Shown here one piece after another: positions 37,315-47,707 of a stretch of 64,000 nucleotides of DNA; position 1 is the stretch's first letter, and every line of letters begins with the position of its first letter. The DNA comes from Synechococcus sp. MVIR-18-1. Its GTDB lineage: Bacteria; Cyanobacteriota; Cyanobacteriia; PCC-6307; Cyanobiaceae. The position numbers were made by a program, and so were the translations under genes. The stretch is taken from contig NZ_CP047942.1 in assembly GCF_014279835.1 (NCBI RefSeq), positions 310,001-374,000 of the forward strand, read 5' to 3'. The notes beneath the pieces were generated by a model that saw nothing but the letters and a program-made list of their open reading frames with translations, did no database searches and had not been told where the DNA came from.

Positions 37315-40221
37315 CTAGCGCCGTTCCAGCACGGACACGCAGCGACCGCACAAGCTGGGGTGATCGCTGTGCTGACCAATGTCACTTTCGTAGTGCCAGC
37401 AGCGCTCACACTTCTCCCCGCGAGACAGGGCTACTTCGATCACGGCGAGCTCGTTGTCATCACTGGCCAGCAATTCGGCCCAGGGCTCGCCTCCAATCTG
37501 CAACTGGGAGACGATGAGCCAATCGCGCAGGCCATCCACCTCCTGATCCCCCTTGCTTTGGAGCCAGTGGAGGGCGTCTTTGAGGGCAGGGGTGCGCGCT
37601 TCGATGCGGACGGCCGCCTCAAGCGATGCTCCGAGCTTGCGCTTGCTTCGGCATTCTTCCAGCACTTTGTTCACCGCTGCGCGCAGCTCGCGGAGCTCCC
37701 GCATCGGCGCTTGAAGGCTGTCATCGCGCCACTCCTCTGGAACGGAGGGCCAGCCACTTAGAAACACCGACTCAGTCCCGGTGGGATAAGGGATGTTCTG
37801 CCAGATGTCTTCCGCCATGTGGCAGAGCACGGGAGCGATGGCCGCGGCCAGACGTTCGATGATCAGAGCCATCACGGTTTGGCAGCTGCGGCGACGCTTG
37901 TCGTTGGGGGCGCTCACGTACAGCCGGTCTTTAGCAATGTCGAGATAGAAGTTCGAAAGATCGGCGACGCAGAAGTTCTGCAGAAGCTGGAAGAAGCGGA
38001 AAAATTCATAGGCTTCAAACGCTTCGCTGATCTGGTCGAGCACGGTTGCGGTGCGCTGCAACATCCAGCGATCGAGCAACGGCAAATCGCTGATGGCGAT
38101 CGCATCGCGGCTTGGGACGAAGTCGTGCAGATTGCCGAGCAGGTAGCGCGAGGTGTTGCGCACTTTGCGGTAGACGTCTGACAGCTGCCGCAAGATGCCA
38201 GCACCGATCGGCACGTCTGCCGAATAATCCACAGAACTCACCCATAGGCGGAGCACATCGGCGCCGTAGGCGGGTTCTTGCTTTTGATTTTTGCCACCCT
38301 CGATGATCACCATCGGGTCCACAACATTGCCGAGGGATTTGCTCATCTTTCGGCCTTTCTCATCCAAGGCAAAGCCATGGGTGAGCACGGTCCGGTAGGG
38401 GGCTGTGCCGTTGACGGCCACCGACGTCAACAACGAGGACTGGAACCAGCCGCGATGCTGATCTGATCCCTCTAAGTACAGATCTGCGGGGTAGCTGAGA
38501 CCGTCGCGTTGGCTCGATACGGAGGCCCAGCTGGAGCCGGAATCGAACCACACATCCATGGTGTCTGTGCCCTTACGCCAAAGATGCGCTTCTGCGCTGT
38601 GGCTGGAAGGGAGCAGATCAACCTCGTCTTTTTCCCACCAAATGTCGGCTCCATGGTCTGCGATCAGCGCTTTGACATGGGCGATGGAGTCGGCATTGAG
38701 CAGAACATCGCCAGTTTCACGCTGGTAAAACACCGGAATGGGAACACCCCAGGTCCGTTGACGGGAAATGCACCAATCGCCCCGTTCGGACACCATCGAT
38801 TCAATCCTGTTCCGGCCAGATGCCGGCAGCCATTGCACGCCATCGATGGCGGTTAGCGCCTCAGTGCGGAAGCCTTCCACAGAGGCAAACCACTGTTCCG
38901 TTGCTCTGAAGATCGTGGGTTTTTTCGTGCGCCAGTCGTAGGGATAGCGATGGCTGTAGTTCTCTTGAAGAAGCAGGGAACCGGAGTCCTCGAGCGCTGT
39001 GATGATCACGGCATTGGCATCCTTGAGCACGTTCAATCCTTCGAAGGGGCCGGCCTCAGCGGTGAGGGTTCCGGCCTCATCCACTGGGCAGAGCACGGGC
39101 AGACCATGCTTGCGCCCTGTGTTGAAGTCATCCACGCCATGGCCAGGCGCCGTGTGCACCAACCCTGTCCCTGATTCCGTGGTGATGTACTCCCCACCCA
39201 CCACGATCGCGCTGCGGCGCTCGAGCAGGGGGTGGCTGTAGGTGATGCCAGCGAGATCGGCCCCCTTCACGGTGGCTTTGGCTTGAAGCGGGCGTTCAAG
39301 CTTGGTGGCGAGGGAATCGCAGAGTTCCGCGGCCACGATGAGAAGCCGTCCGTTGCCGTCATCCGCCAGGCAGTAGTCGAGGCGATCGTTGACCGACACC
39401 GCAAGGTTGGCGGGCAGGGTCCAGGGGGTGGTGGTCCAGATCGCCACCTGCAGGCACTGACTCAGGGCGTTGCTCTCTGCGGGGACGTCCAAGCCCTGCT
39501 CGTTGAGCTTGCTGCGCAGGCCTGTGGGTAGATCAACCACAGGAAATCCCACGTAGACACTGGGGCTGGTGTGTCCGTCGGGATATTCCAGTTCGGCTTC
39601 GGCCAGGGCCGTGCGTGAACTGGGGCTCCAGTGCACTGGTTTGAGCCCTCGGTAGATGTGCCCCTTCAGCGCCATCGTTCCAAAGACGTCGATCTGAGCG
39701 GCTTCGTAGTCCTTTTGCAGCGTGAGATAGGGGTGCTCCCAGTCAGCCCAGATGCCCCAGCGCTTAAAGCCAGCCATTTGGCCTGCAACTTGCTTGTGGG
39801 CGTAGACCGCAGCCTTTTTGCGCAACTTGATCGGGGTGAGCGCTTGACGCTGCTCTTGGCTCATGGCCTGGAGCACTTTGAGCTCGATCGGGAGGCCATG
39901 GCAGTCCCAGCCAGGCACGAAACGCACCTTCCGGCCTTGCATCAGGCGATGCTTATTAATGATGTCCTTGAGCACCTTGTTCAAGGCGTGGCCCATGTGC
40001 AGGGCGCCGTTGGCATACGGGGGGCCGTCATGCAGGGTGAACACCGGGCCGGGATTGTTGCGTCCCAGTTCCAGGTCAATGCCTTTCTCTTTCCAGAAGG
40101 CCTGGAGTTCCGGTTCGCGGTGGATGGCATTGGCACGCATGCCAAACCCCGTCTCCAGCAGGTTGAGGGTGTCTTTGTAGGACGGTCGCTTATCAGCGTC
40201 CTGGCCTGTCTGCTGGGTCAC
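37315..40221 (-). CDS. ileS: Isoleucyl-tRNA synthetase
   Basis: 968 aa from a GTG at 40221 (reads [19 protein letters not shown]). An ATG at 40338 exists in frame but would overlap the preceding gene by 92 bases and adds a Gln/Pro/Lys-rich, unconserved leader. Class I signatures are [17 protein letters not shown] (HIGH) and the KMSKS loop in [16 protein letters not shown]. The CP1 editing domain holds [12 protein letters not shown]. The C-terminal zinc finger is [20 protein letters not shown] with a further CGRC. Charges tRNA-Ile and edits valine. Confidence 0.95.
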   Translation of the reverse strand: MTQQTGQDADKRPSYKDTLNLLETGFGMRANAIHREPELQAFWKEKGIDLELGRNNPGPVFTLHDGPPYANGALHMGHALNKVLKDIINKHRLMQGRKVRFVPGWDCHGLPIELKVLQAMSQEQRQALTPIKLRKKAAVYAHKQVAGQMAGFKRWGIWADWEHPYLTLQKDYEAAQIDVFGTMALKGHIYRGLKPVHWSPSSRTALAEAELEYPDGHTSPSVYVGFPVVDLPTGLRSKLNEQGLDVPAESNALSQCLQVAIWTTTPWTLPANLAVSVNDRLDYCLADDGNGRLLIVAAELCDSLATKLERPLQAKATVKGADLAGITYSHPLLERRSAIVVGGEYITTESGTGLVHTAPGHGVDDFNTGRKHGLPVLCPVDEAGTLTAEAGPFEGLNVLKDANAVIITALEDSGSLLLQENYSHRYPYDWRTKKPTIFRATEQWFASVEGFRTEALTAIDGVQWLPASGRNRIESMVSERGDWCISRQRTWGVPIPVFYQRETGDVLLNADSIAHVKALIADHGADIWWEKDEVDLLPSSHSAEAHLWRKGTDTMDVWFDSGSSWASVSSQRDGLSYPADLYLEGSDQHRGWFQSSLLTSVAVNGTAPYRTVLTHGFALDEKGRKMSKSLGNVVDPMVIIEGGKNQKQEPAYGADVLRLWVSSVDYSADVPIGAGILRQLSDVYRKVRNTSRYLLGNLHDFVPSRDAIAISDLPLLDRWMLQRTATVLDQISEAFEAYEFFRFFQLLQNFCVADLSNFYLDIAKDRLYVSAPNDKRRRSCQTVMALIIERLAAAIAPVLCHMAEDIWQNIPYPTGTESVFLSGWPSVPEEWRDDSLQAPMRELRELRAAVNKVLEECRSKRKLGASLEAAVRIEARTPALKDALHWLQSKGDQEVDGLRDWLIVSQLQIGGEPWAELLASDDNELAVIEVALSRGEKCERCWHYESDIGQHSDHPSLCGRCVSVLERR

Positions 40222-40246
40222 GTTGGCGCTGCAGCAAAGGGGATTA

Positions 40247-41041
40247 TCAGTCTTCGTCGGTGCGTGCTGTGTTTTCGGTTGTGCTTGCGGCTGTATTTGA
40301 GGTTGTTTCGATGGCGTTGTCAGCACGTCCGTCTTCAATGCTGTCCGTGCTCGTTTCAGTGCTCGTTTCAGCCTTGGTTTCGCTCTGGGCTTCAGAGCCG
40401 CTGGATGTTGAACTCACCACCTGTGTTTCTGGCGATGGTTCTGGGCTATCTGGACGGACCCAGAGCTTCTTGCGTTGTGGATTGGTGTCTGGTGTTTCAG
40501 CTGTGGCGTCCTTGTCGTTGCTGGCCTCACTGCTTTCAATGCTCTCACCGCTCTCACCGCTGGGAGGAGTGTCTATTGCTTCGCCTGTGGATGGCTGCTC
40601 AGGTCGCACCCAACGTTTGTTGGTTCCGGTTTTAGCGGCAGGTTTCAAGCTTTTGAGCGTGTCAGTTGTTGCGCTCACAACGCTGGCCAAAACGGTGGTG
40701 AGTTGTTGAAGGCTCGTGGTCCAGCGTTCCCGGGAGCCGAGTCTTTGTCGCTCCTCATCGCTGAGTTGTTGCCAGCGGGCTTGCCCTACTTCTGCCCCTA
40801 GGCGGCTGATCAGCAAGCCAGCGCAGGCGACTCCAAGCATGGGAGCGCCTCGCAAGCGATCACTGCTGGTCACGAGGACCAGTCCAAGCAACAGGACGAC
40901 GGCTCCCCAGGCGCCATCGCGGGGACGACTCAGTTCTGTAGCGAGCAGTGGCAGCAGCAGCACGGCAAGGCCTGCCAGCAAACAGAGGTCTCCAGTGAGA
41001 GTGGCCAGCATCGGGGAATCGAGCGTCGACGTTGTCGCCAT
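40247..41041 (-). CDS. Ycf66-like membrane protein with acidic/Ser-Thr tail
   Basis: 264 aa from the ATG at 41041; an ATG at 41011 is an alternative. The frame runs upstream through tRNA-Leu, so earlier starts are rejected. The N-terminal hydrophobic segments ([20 protein letters not shown] and [19 protein letters not shown]) resemble the Ycf66 family. The last 150 residues are low-complexity Ser/Thr/Glu with two copies of a KxxWVRP motif ([15 protein letters not shown] and [15 protein letters not shown]). Function is unknown. ileS starts 26 bases downstream. Confidence 0.72.
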   Translation of the reverse strand: MATTSTLDSPMLATLTGDLCLLAGLAVLLLPLLATELSRPRDGAWGAVVLLLGLVLVTSSDRLRGAPMLGVACAGLLISRLGAEVGQARWQQLSDEERQRLGSRERWTTSLQQLTTVLASVVSATTDTLKSLKPAAKTGTNKRWVRPEQPSTGEAIDTPPSGESGESIESSEASNDKDATAETPDTNPQRKKLWVRPDSPEPSPETQVVSSTSSGSEAQSETKAETSTETSTDSIEDGRADNAIETTSNTAASTTENTARTDED

Positions 41042-41069
41042 TCTGGGTCGATGTTTAGGATTCGCTTCT

Positions 41070-41151
41070 GCCCATCTGGCGGAATTGGTAGACGCGCTGG
41101 TTTTAGGTACCAGTGACTTCGGTTGTGCGAGTTCAAGTCTCGCGGTGGGCA
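41070..41151 (+). tRNA. tRNA-Leu(UAG)
   Basis: An 82-base class II tRNA: acceptor GCCCATC/GGTGGGC, D arm with AATTGGTAGACGC, anticodon stem CTGGT/ACCAG with loop TTTAGGT (anticodon TAG), long variable arm, and T arm GCGAG-TTCAAGT-CTCGC. Discriminator A, CCA not encoded. Confidence 0.97.
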
Positions 41152-41169
41152 TTCCTTTTCCTAGATTGG

Positions 41170-41193
41170 TGTTGCTTGTAGCAGCAGGCAACA
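41170..41193 (+). promoter_or_regulatory. Hairpin in the crtR leader
   Basis: TGTTGCTTG (41170-41178) pairs with CAGGCAACA (41185-41193) with one G-T wobble and loop TAGCAG. It ends just before the crtR Shine-Dalgarno-like AGGA (41195-41198) and 13 bases before the ATG. It lies 18 bases after tRNA-Leu and has no T run, so it is more likely a leader structure than a terminator. Confidence 0.45.
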
Positions 41194-41206
41194 CAGGAAT
41201 CTTTCG

Positions 41207-42226
41207 ATGACTCAGGCACTCGTACAACCGGAGAGCTCGGGATCGACGCCCCGGCTTCGGTCAGTGCCAAAGGAGTTTGTGGATCCACCTTCTGTATGGA
41301 ATCCCACTGTTGGCTTGTTTTTAGGCGGGTACGGATTAGCAGCCTTGTCGATTTGGGGCTGGTTTGTCGGTGGCTGGCCATTGCCACTGCTCTTGATTTG
41401 CGGTTTCTTAGCGCTTCATTTGGAGGGCACGGTTGTTCACGATGCCTGTCACAACGCTGCTCATCCGGTTCCCTGGATCAACCAAGCGATGGGGCATGGC
41501 TCAGCCTTGTTGTTGGGATTTAGTTTCCCTGTTTTTACGCGGGTGCATTTGCAACATCATTCCCACGTGAATGATCCAAAAAATGATCCTGATCACATCG
41601 TGAGTACCTTTGGTCCTCTTTGGCTTATTGCCCCAAGGTTTTTTTATCACGAGTTTTTCTTCTTTCAGCGCAAGCTTTGGAAGCGTTGGGAGTTGATGCA
41701 GTGGGGATTCGAGCGAGCCATCTTTTTCACGATCATTGCTGCAGCAATTCGATTCGACTTTCTACCTTTTATTTTTAATTGTTGGTTTGCGCCCGCTCTC
41801 ATGGTGGGGGTGACTCTGGGGTTGTTTTTTGACTATCTGCCCCATAGACCATTCTTGTCGAGAAATCGCTGGCAGAACGCTCGTGTGTATCCGGGTCGGA
41901 CGATGAATTGGTTAATTATGGGGCAAAATTATCATTTAGTGCACCATCTTTGGCCCTCTATTCCATGGTTTGAATACAAGCCTGCCTATGAAGCGACCAA
42001 GCCCCTTCTTGACGCAAAAGAATCACCGCAGAGGCTCGGAATCTTTGAAACTCGCTCTGACGTTGTCAATTTCTTCTACGACATTCTGATTGGCGTTCGC
42101 AGTCATAAACCAAGGGGCAGCAAGATGCGTCCCGTTGCCAAGCTTCTGCCTAGCAGGAGGTTGAGACGAGCCTGGCTCACGTTATTGCGGCGTACAGCCG
42201 TCACTCCGGCACGTCAGCGTTTCTAG
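41207..42226 (+). CDS. crtR: Beta-carotene hydroxylase
   Basis: 339 aa, fatty-acid-desaturase-type di-iron membrane enzyme that adds the 3-hydroxyls giving zeaxanthin. The histidine motifs are VVHDACHNAAHP, RVHLQHHSHVNDP and NYHLVHHLWPSIPW. Four or so membrane segments. Zeaxanthin is a main carotenoid of marine Synechococcus. It follows tRNA-Leu on the same strand with a hairpin in its leader, and it converges on gatC. Confidence 0.95.
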   Translation: MTQALVQPESSGSTPRLRSVPKEFVDPPSVWNPTVGLFLGGYGLAALSIWGWFVGGWPLPLLLICGFLALHLEGTVVHDACHNAAHPVPWINQAMGHGSALLLGFSFPVFTRVHLQHHSHVNDPKNDPDHIVSTFGPLWLIAPRFFYHEFFFFQRKLWKRWELMQWGFERAIFFTIIAAAIRFDFLPFIFNCWFAPALMVGVTLGLFFDYLPHRPFLSRNRWQNARVYPGRTMNWLIMGQNYHLVHHLWPSIPWFEYKPAYEATKPLLDAKESPQRLGIFETRSDVVNFFYDILIGVRSHKPRGSKMRPVAKLLPSRRLRRAWLTLLRRTAVTPARQRF

Positions 42227-42265
42227 GGCGTAACGCCTGCGTGCCGTTATCGGAATGTTGTGGGC

Positions 42266-42559
42266 CTAATCCGCGAGGATTTTGGGAACGCGGAAGAAGT
42301 CTCCTTCGCGTTGGGGGGCCTGATCTAGGAGGTCTTGGCGCACATCTGTATCTACAACAGTGTCTTCACGCGTTGCATTGACCACTTCCACAGCACGTGT
42401 CGTGGGTAAAACCCCCTCCGTGTCCACCGCTTGCAGCTGATCCACGTAATCGAGAATGCGCTCAAGCTGCCCCGTATAGGTGGCGATGGTGTCATCAGGC
42501 AGGTCAAGACGGGCAAGTTGGGCCACCTTGCGAACGTCGTCGGCGGTGATCTTGCTCAT
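42266..42559 (-). CDS. gatC: Aspartyl/glutamyl-tRNA amidotransferase subunit C
   Basis: 97 aa. The N-terminal [20 protein letters not shown] and [19 protein letters not shown], and the C-terminal [12 protein letters not shown], are GatC hallmarks. GatC joins GatA and GatB to convert Glu-tRNA(Gln) to Gln-tRNA(Gln). Its start overlaps the creatininase-family gene stop by 4 bases. Confidence 0.96.
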   Translation of the reverse strand: MSKITADDVRKVAQLARLDLPDDTIATYTGQLERILDYVDQLQAVDTEGVLPTTRAVEVVNATREDTVVDTDVRQDLLDQAPQREGDFFRVPKILAD

Positions 42560-43344
42560 GTAGCGGAGAGAAAGGTTTCAAGATCCTCGCGCAGTGCCGT
42601 GACCGCCGTATCCAGCAACCCTGCTCCGTGTTCTGCTGTCGCGAGATAGGGGTGAGAGCCCATGCGGCCATCGGGATAGCGCCGGCGAAAATCGGCTGGG
42701 CCATGAATGGCTCCGCATGGGGCGGGGTCAGGGAGGGGCCGTTGTTTTGCGATCAGGCTGTCGTGAAGATGGAGGGTGACAGCGATTTCGCTGGGGGTGG
42801 CATGTTGGCCTTCGCGATCGCCATAGAGCTCTCGGGCTTGGCGCATCACAGGCCCAGCCATGAACCAGTTGGAGAGTCTGCAGCGCAATTTTGATGCCAC
42901 CGGAAGCCCTCGGCTGGCGGCCGTTCCATAGGCCTGGGCAAAGGCTGCTTTGGTGGTGGCCATGTTTCCTCCGTGGCCATTCACCACAAAGATTCGCTCG
43001 AACCCATGGGTGGCCAACGACAACACAAGGTCATGCATCACCGCCATCAGGGTGGCCGGCTGGAGACTCATCGTGCCCGCGAAGCCGAGATGGTGTTCGG
43101 CCATGCCATAGGCCTGAGCAGGAGTGACCAGCACTCCGCTGCGACGACCAAGTTCAAGCGCTACAGCTTCTGCGGTGAGGGCATCAGTCCCAATCGCACC
43201 TGTGGGTCCATGTTGTTCTGTGGAACCAAGCGGAATGATGATTCCTTTACAGCCTTTCAGGTAGGCCTCAACATCGGGCCAACTCTGGAGAGCCAAACGG
43301 ATGGCTTCGGTGTTGGCTGCGGGGCCAGGCAGGGTGGCGTTCAT
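42556..43344 (-). CDS. Creatininase-family amidohydrolase
   Basis: 262 aa. Metal-binding signatures of the family are [32 protein letters not shown] and [16 protein letters not shown], with a C-terminal Glu in [13 protein letters not shown]. Members include creatininase and FAPy deformylase (ArfB); there is no sign of creatine metabolism here, so the substrate is unknown. It overlaps gatC by 4 bases, an operon seen directly in this window. Confidence 0.88.
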   Translation of the reverse strand: MNATLPGPAANTEAIRLALQSWPDVEAYLKGCKGIIIPLGSTEQHGPTGAIGTDALTAEAVALELGRRSGVLVTPAQAYGMAEHHLGFAGTMSLQPATLMAVMHDLVLSLATHGFERIFVVNGHGGNMATTKAAFAQAYGTAASRGLPVASKLRCRLSNWFMAGPVMRQARELYGDREGQHATPSEIAVTLHLHDSLIAKQRPLPDPAPCGAIHGPADFRRRYPDGRMGSHPYLATAEHGAGLLDTAVTALREDLETFLSAT

Positions 43345-43385
43345 GCCATCTCAATCAGTGGCTTGATGATCGCTCAACTCGCGCC

Positions 43386-43529
43386 TTAGTGCGCTGTGCC
43401 GTTGCCGTCGTACTTGTCGGTGTTGTAGTAGCCGCCTCTAGTACCGAAGTAAAAGGTGGCGATCACGAACAACCCGCTGCCAAAGACCAACACGGTCCCG
43501 AGATTGAAGCCGGAAAGGGCGGCGTCCAT
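43386..43529 (-). CDS. 47-aa single-helix protein, possibly an NDH-1 small subunit (NdhP-like)
   Basis: ATG at 43529, TAA at 43386-43388. The peptide starts MDAALSGFNLGTVLVFGSGL, has one membrane helix, and ends in YFGTRGGYYNTDKYDGNGTA plus H. Its size, single helix and polar Gly/Tyr/Asp-rich tail fit the small thylakoid-complex subunits. The tail reminds me of NdhP of cyanobacterial NDH-1, but I cannot verify this. It is a convincing gene even if the complex is uncertain. It lies between the creatininase-family and YhhQ-type genes, same strand. Confidence 0.75.
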   Translation of the reverse strand: MDAALSGFNLGTVLVFGSGLFVIATFYFGTRGGYYNTDKYDGNGTAH

Positions 43530-43616
43530 GGTTGGTAGGTCACTGCATTAATCATGCCAAGGTCTTGCCCGCTGAGTCGCCTTGGTGAGCTGATCGTCAC
43601 CCGAGTAACGCTGATC

Positions 43617-44363
43617 TCAGGGCATGATCTCCTTACCGTCTCCCTGAATATCCAACCAATCGCGCAACCAGGCGGTGAGCCAGATGAAGGGAAGGGTGTC
43701 AGCCAAGGCGGCCAGGGCTTTGAACAAATAGCCGCTGGCGATAAAAACTCCTAGCTGAGGAAGCACCGCTTCCCCGGCGCGGATGGGCAACACATGGGCG
43801 GCGTAGTGGCTGATCAACACCACGGCACTCGTATCCACCAACTGGCTCACCAAGGTGGAGCCGTTGTTGCGGAGCCAAAGGGCCTTGCCATTCGTGCGCT
43901 CCTTCCAAAAGTGGAACAAGCGCACGTCTACGAATTGGGCCGTGAGGTAAGCCACCATCGATGCCCCGACAGATCCGAAAGCCAGGCGTTGAATTTCAAA
44001 AAATGTGGATTCAGGAGCGCCATTCAGGCCTGGCATCAGGCCTCCAATCCACAGGATCAAAACCACCCATCCATTGAGCAAGAGGCCCACCCACACCACC
44101 TGAGTGGCCCTTTCCTCTCCCCACAATTCACTAATGAGATCGGTGCACAGAAAGGTCACGGGATAGGGGAGGGCGCCAACGGCCACCACGATCGGGAAGG
44201 ACCCGATCTGCCCCAGAGCCAGAAACCTCGTTAGGCCAAGGATGTTGAGCATCCCCAGGGTGCCGAGAAACAGCCCGGCCAGCACCAGAAACACCAGGTC
44301 TCGCCTGGCTTGGATTTGGCTTGTGGTGGTCGTGGCTGATGCCGACATGGGCGCGTCGTTCAT
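43617..44363 (-). CDS. Queuosine precursor transporter, YhhQ/VUT family
   Basis: 248 aa from the ATG at 44363; in-frame ATGs at 44348, 44411 and 44474 exist, and the N-terminal 20 or more residues are unconserved polar sequence. Six or so membrane segments. Family signatures are VGALPYPVTFLCTDLISELWG and LVDTSAVVLISHYA. YhhQ proteins import queuosine precursors (preQ0/preQ1). Assignment to the family is firm; the substrate is from family knowledge. The upstream end meets the 3-methyladenine glycosylase gene head to head. Confidence 0.87.
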   Translation of the reverse strand: MNDAPMSASATTTTSQIQARRDLVFLVLAGLFLGTLGMLNILGLTRFLALGQIGSFPIVVAVGALPYPVTFLCTDLISELWGEERATQVVWVGLLLNGWVVLILWIGGLMPGLNGAPESTFFEIQRLAFGSVGASMVAYLTAQFVDVRLFHFWKERTNGKALWLRNNGSTLVSQLVDTSAVVLISHYAAHVLPIRAGEAVLPQLGVFIASGYLFKALAALADTLPFIWLTAWLRDWLDIQGDGKEIMP

Positions 44364-44480
44364 CGGTTGCTTTGAGACAGTCTGGTCATTCGAGTTGTGA
44401 TGACATGTCATCTGGAGTGGCGTGGTGGTGTTGCCTGCGCTTGATGACAATGGGTTCTGCGGGTGCTTATCCATGGACCA

Positions 44481-45137
44481 ATGTCCTTCTCTAGCCCTCT
44501 AGCCACCTAGCCCATCGCCAAGGATTTCCCAGTACTCACCCAACTCTTCTTCTGCCGTCCAGCAGAAGTTGTGGGACCTGAATTAATTGGCTGCTTATTA
44601 GTGAAACGCCAAGACGACGGCAGCCTTCTCTGGGGGGTGATTGTGGAAACCGAGGCGTATTCACAGGATGAGCCTGCCTGCCACGGCTACCGGCGTCGGT
44701 CTCCGCAAAACGAAACCCTGTTTGGAGAGCCTGGGCGGTTTTATGTGTATGTGAGCTATGGCATCCACCACTGCGTGAATGTGGTGACGGATCGCAGCGA
44801 TTGGGCCAATGGGGTGTTGCTTCGCGCTGTTGCCATGCCTGGTGAGCCTGAGCGGATAGCGGCAGGGCCTGGGTTGCTGTCCCGTCGTTTTGAAATCAGC
44901 CGCGTTCATGACAACAGCTCCGCTTGTGGTGAGAATGAACTGTGGTTGGCCCCAAGGCCCTCCGTTCTCAATAGCCCAGAGCTTGTGACCACCACGCGGA
45001 TCGGAATCTCTCAGGCCCAGGATCTCCCCTGGCGTTGGTACCTGAAGGACTCCCGCAGCGTGAGCCGGCGTGCCCGAGGTGATCGGATGCCTCCTATGGG
45101 TCAGGCCTTCATTCCAACTCTGGAGTGGAAGCGATGA
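44481..45137 (+). CDS. DNA-3-methyladenine glycosylase (AAG/Mpg) with in-frame TAG near the 5' end
   Basis: The core (from GTG 44571, 188 aa) is an AAG-type glycosylase that removes alkylated purines: [36 protein letters not shown] and [15 protein letters not shown]. Homology-like sequence continues in frame upstream of that GTG ([19 protein letters not shown], matching the usual family N-terminus), but no ATG, GTG or TTG is found until an ATG at 44481. That ATG is separated by a TAG at 44508-44510 (MSFSSPLAT, stop, PIAKDFPVL). Either a nonsense mutation shortened the protein to the GTG start, or one base is misread. Activity of the shortened form is uncertain. The stop overlaps the pyrB start by 4 bases. 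Confidence 0.75.
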
Positions 45138-46183
45138 GTGGTTGGTCGCACCGGCATGTGCTCGATTTGGCTGCGTTCTCGCGAGACGACTACGCCACCG
45201 TGCTTGAGCTTGCCCATCGTTTTCGTTCGATGCCGGTGACCGGCGCGCGCAAACTTCCGGCCTTGCAGGGCCGATTGGTGGCCACCTTGTTTTTTGAGCC
45301 CAGCACGCGTACGCGCAGCAGCTTTGAGCTTGCCGCGAAGCGCTTATCGGCAGATGTGCAGAGTTTTTCGCCGTCGAGCAGCTCTTTGAGCAAAGGCGAA
45401 TCTCTGCTTGATACAGCGCGCACCTATGTCGCGATGGGTGCTGATGTGTTGGTGATTCGCCATCGCTGCACGGATGTGCCCGCCCAGCTGGCCTTTGAGT
45501 TGGACCAAGCTGGAGAGCGCACCGTTGTGCTCAATGGTGGGGATGGTCAGCACAGCCACCCGAGCCAGGGCTTGCTCGATCTCTATACGCTTGCTCACCA
45601 TTTCGATCCCCATCGCCCTCAACCCGAGGCCTTGCAGGGCAAGCGCATCGGGATTGTTGGCGATGTGTTGCATTCGCGCGTCGCGCGCTCCAACCTCTGG
45701 GCTCTCAGTGCCTGCGGCGCGGACGTGGTGCTGTGCGGGCCACCCAGTCTTGTGCCCGATGCCTTCGCAGACTTCTTGGATGCTCCGCCGCCTGGGCAAA
45801 CTGTTGATCCTGTCCATCAGCGTGGAACGCTGCAGATCAGCCGCAACCTGGATGAATGCTTGTCTGGCGCGGACGCTGTGATGACGTTGCGCTTACAACA
45901 AGAACGCATGACCGATCACCTGCTCACGAATCTGGATCGTTATCACCGTGACTATGGGCTCACCCATGAACGGTTGCGACGTTGTTCTTTTTCAGGTCCT
46001 GTGCTGCATCCAGGCCCTGTGAATCGTGGGGTTGAAATGAGCGGTGCCCTTTTGGACGACCGCTCGATCTGCTTGGTGGAGGATCAAGTTCGCAATGGAA
46101 TCCCGATCCGGATGGCGTTGCTTTATTTAATGGCGGCGTCTGATCCTGTGGCGGATTCGCCAAGGTCCCCAGCGCCATCCTGA
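45134..46183 (+). CDS. pyrB: Aspartate carbamoyltransferase catalytic subunit
   Basis: 349 aa from the ATG at 45134, overlapping the glycosylase stop as ATGA. Second step of pyrimidine synthesis. Carbamoyl-phosphate site [20 protein letters not shown], the [10 protein letters not shown] loop, aspartate-site [16 protein letters not shown], and the C-terminal [13 protein letters not shown] are clear. No regulatory subunit gene is adjacent, as usual in cyanobacteria. Its last 61 bases overlap the 3' end of the convergent NDH-2 gene. Confidence 0.96.
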   Translation: MSGWSHRHVLDLAAFSRDDYATVLELAHRFRSMPVTGARKLPALQGRLVATLFFEPSTRTRSSFELAAKRLSADVQSFSPSSSSLSKGESLLDTARTYVAMGADVLVIRHRCTDVPAQLAFELDQAGERTVVLNGGDGQHSHPSQGLLDLYTLAHHFDPHRPQPEALQGKRIGIVGDVLHSRVARSNLWALSACGADVVLCGPPSLVPDAFADFLDAPPPGQTVDPVHQRGTLQISRNLDECLSGADAVMTLRLQQERMTDHLLTNLDRYHRDYGLTHERLRRCSFSGPVLHPGPVNRGVEMSGALLDDRSICLVEDQVRNGIPIRMALLYLMAASDPVADSPRSPAPS

Positions 46184-47637
46184 ATAGGAACACCAGAAAG
46201 GGAACTGGAGTAATAGTCCATCGCTGCTTTGAGTGCCGCATCTGGAGAGGCAATCGAGGGTCCGCTGCCGCTCCTCATGGGGAATGGGGCGTCTGCGGAG
46301 TCGAGACCGATGTGCTGGCTTGGCATGCCTGTGAGCAGCATCGATGAGCGTTGTTGCGACAGCACAGCAAACATCCACTTGATCAGCAAGGACAAGCGAT
46401 TTTCCCGATCGGGCATGAAGGCGAGGTGTGCGGCGGCCCAAACAGCCCAGCCTGGGCTGCCACTGAATTTGAAGCCGCGCAGATCAGCAACAGCGGCAAC
46501 ACGATCCAGCACGGCCATGCTGCCGAAGTCAAACCATTTGAAGTTCGGACGGTTGCTACCACTCATGATCGCGGCAATGTCTTTGCCAACAAAGCCACCC
46601 GCTTGGGTTGCTGGGCCTGCCATCCCGGGCAGTGGGTTGCCCGTGGAGGTGTGTTTGTAACTGCAGAGATCGCCAACGACTCGTATCTCTGGATGGTCTT
46701 TCACGCTGAAGTCGGCTTCAACAACCACTCTTCCGCCGCGATCCAATTCGCAATCGATTGAGCCTGCAAGGGTCTTGCCGAGGTGAGACGGGCGCACTCC
46801 GGCCGTCCAAATCACGGTTGCGGCTTGAATGATTTGCTCGCCATCTGGAGTGCCAACGGTGACTTCTCCCGGCTGCATGCTCTGAACCCGCCCTTTGAAG
46901 AGAGTTTCTACCCCAAGAGATTCCAGGGTTTTTTGCGCAGAGGCCGATAACGACTCAGGCATCGCCCTCAGCAAGCGATCGCCCGGGTCGATCACGATGA
47001 TTCTTGAATCATCAGGATCAAGCTGCTTGAACTCACGGCGCATCGCGTTGCGCATCAATTCGGAGGTGGCACCTGCCATTTCGCATCCTGTCGGCCCCCC
47101 TCCCACAATCACGACGGTCTGAAGAAATTTGCGTGCCGCGGGATCGGGTGTTTGCTCTGCTTGCTCCATGGCCATCAGCAAGCGACGACGAATTTCTTGG
47201 GCGTGCTCAAGAATTTTCATCGGTGGCGCAAAGGTGCGCCATTCTTCATGGCCGAAATAGGTGCTGCCTGAGCCCGTTGCCAGCACCAAGTGGTCGTAGG
47301 TGAGAGCTTTGTCTCCGAAATGGATCTGCTGCTTTTTGGCGTCTAAGCCCGTCACTTCTCCCAGCAGGACCTGAACGTTGCGCTGCTTGCCAACAAGCTG
47401 TCGCAGCGGTGTCGCCACATCGCCAGGGGCTACCAGGCCTGTCGCTACTTGATAAAGAAGCGGTTGGAACAGGTTGAAATTGCGCTTGTCAATCAACGTG
47501 ACGCGCACGTCGGCTTGAGCAAGTGCTTTGCAGGCCCGCACTCCAGCAAAACCTCCTCCCACGATCACCACATGAGGGGCATCGCGAAGACGTTCTTCTG
47601 GTGGTTCGAGTTCGAGGAAGAAACGCTCAGCAGCCAT
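46123..47637 (-). CDS. Type II NAD(P)H dehydrogenase (NDH-2)
   Basis: 504 aa flavoprotein. The FAD site is [20 protein letters not shown] (about residues 24-43), the NAD(P)H site [20 protein letters not shown] (about 178), with [16 protein letters not shown] and [10 protein letters not shown] as further landmarks. It would oxidise NAD(P)H and reduce quinone without proton pumping. The C-terminal extension of about 80 residues (after [10 protein letters not shown]) may help membrane attachment. The 3' end overlaps pyrB by 61 bases. Confidence 0.9.
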   Translation of the reverse strand: MAAERFFLELEPPEERLRDAPHVVIVGGGFAGVRACKALAQADVRVTLIDKRNFNLFQPLLYQVATGLVAPGDVATPLRQLVGKQRNVQVLLGEVTGLDAKKQQIHFGDKALTYDHLVLATGSGSTYFGHEEWRTFAPPMKILEHAQEIRRRLLMAMEQAEQTPDPAARKFLQTVVIVGGGPTGCEMAGATSELMRNAMRREFKQLDPDDSRIIVIDPGDRLLRAMPESLSASAQKTLESLGVETLFKGRVQSMQPGEVTVGTPDGEQIIQAATVIWTAGVRPSHLGKTLAGSIDCELDRGGRVVVEADFSVKDHPEIRVVGDLCSYKHTSTGNPLPGMAGPATQAGGFVGKDIAAIMSGSNRPNFKWFDFGSMAVLDRVAAVADLRGFKFSGSPGWAVWAAAHLAFMPDRENRLSLLIKWMFAVLSQQRSSMLLTGMPSQHIGLDSADAPFPMRSGSGPSIASPDAALKAAMDYYSSSLSGVPIQDGAGDLGESATGSDAAIK

Positions 47638-47707
47638 GTTCCAACGAACAGCAGATCTAAATCCAGGCTATGGATCCACTTCAAGATTGTCTGGATTTGT
47701 GAGTTCT

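Noticed and set aside
40222-40338. N-terminal extension of IleS from the ATG at 40338
   Set aside because: Low-complexity Gln/Pro/Lys sequence that would overlap the preceding gene by 92 bases; the GTG at 40221 gives the expected length.
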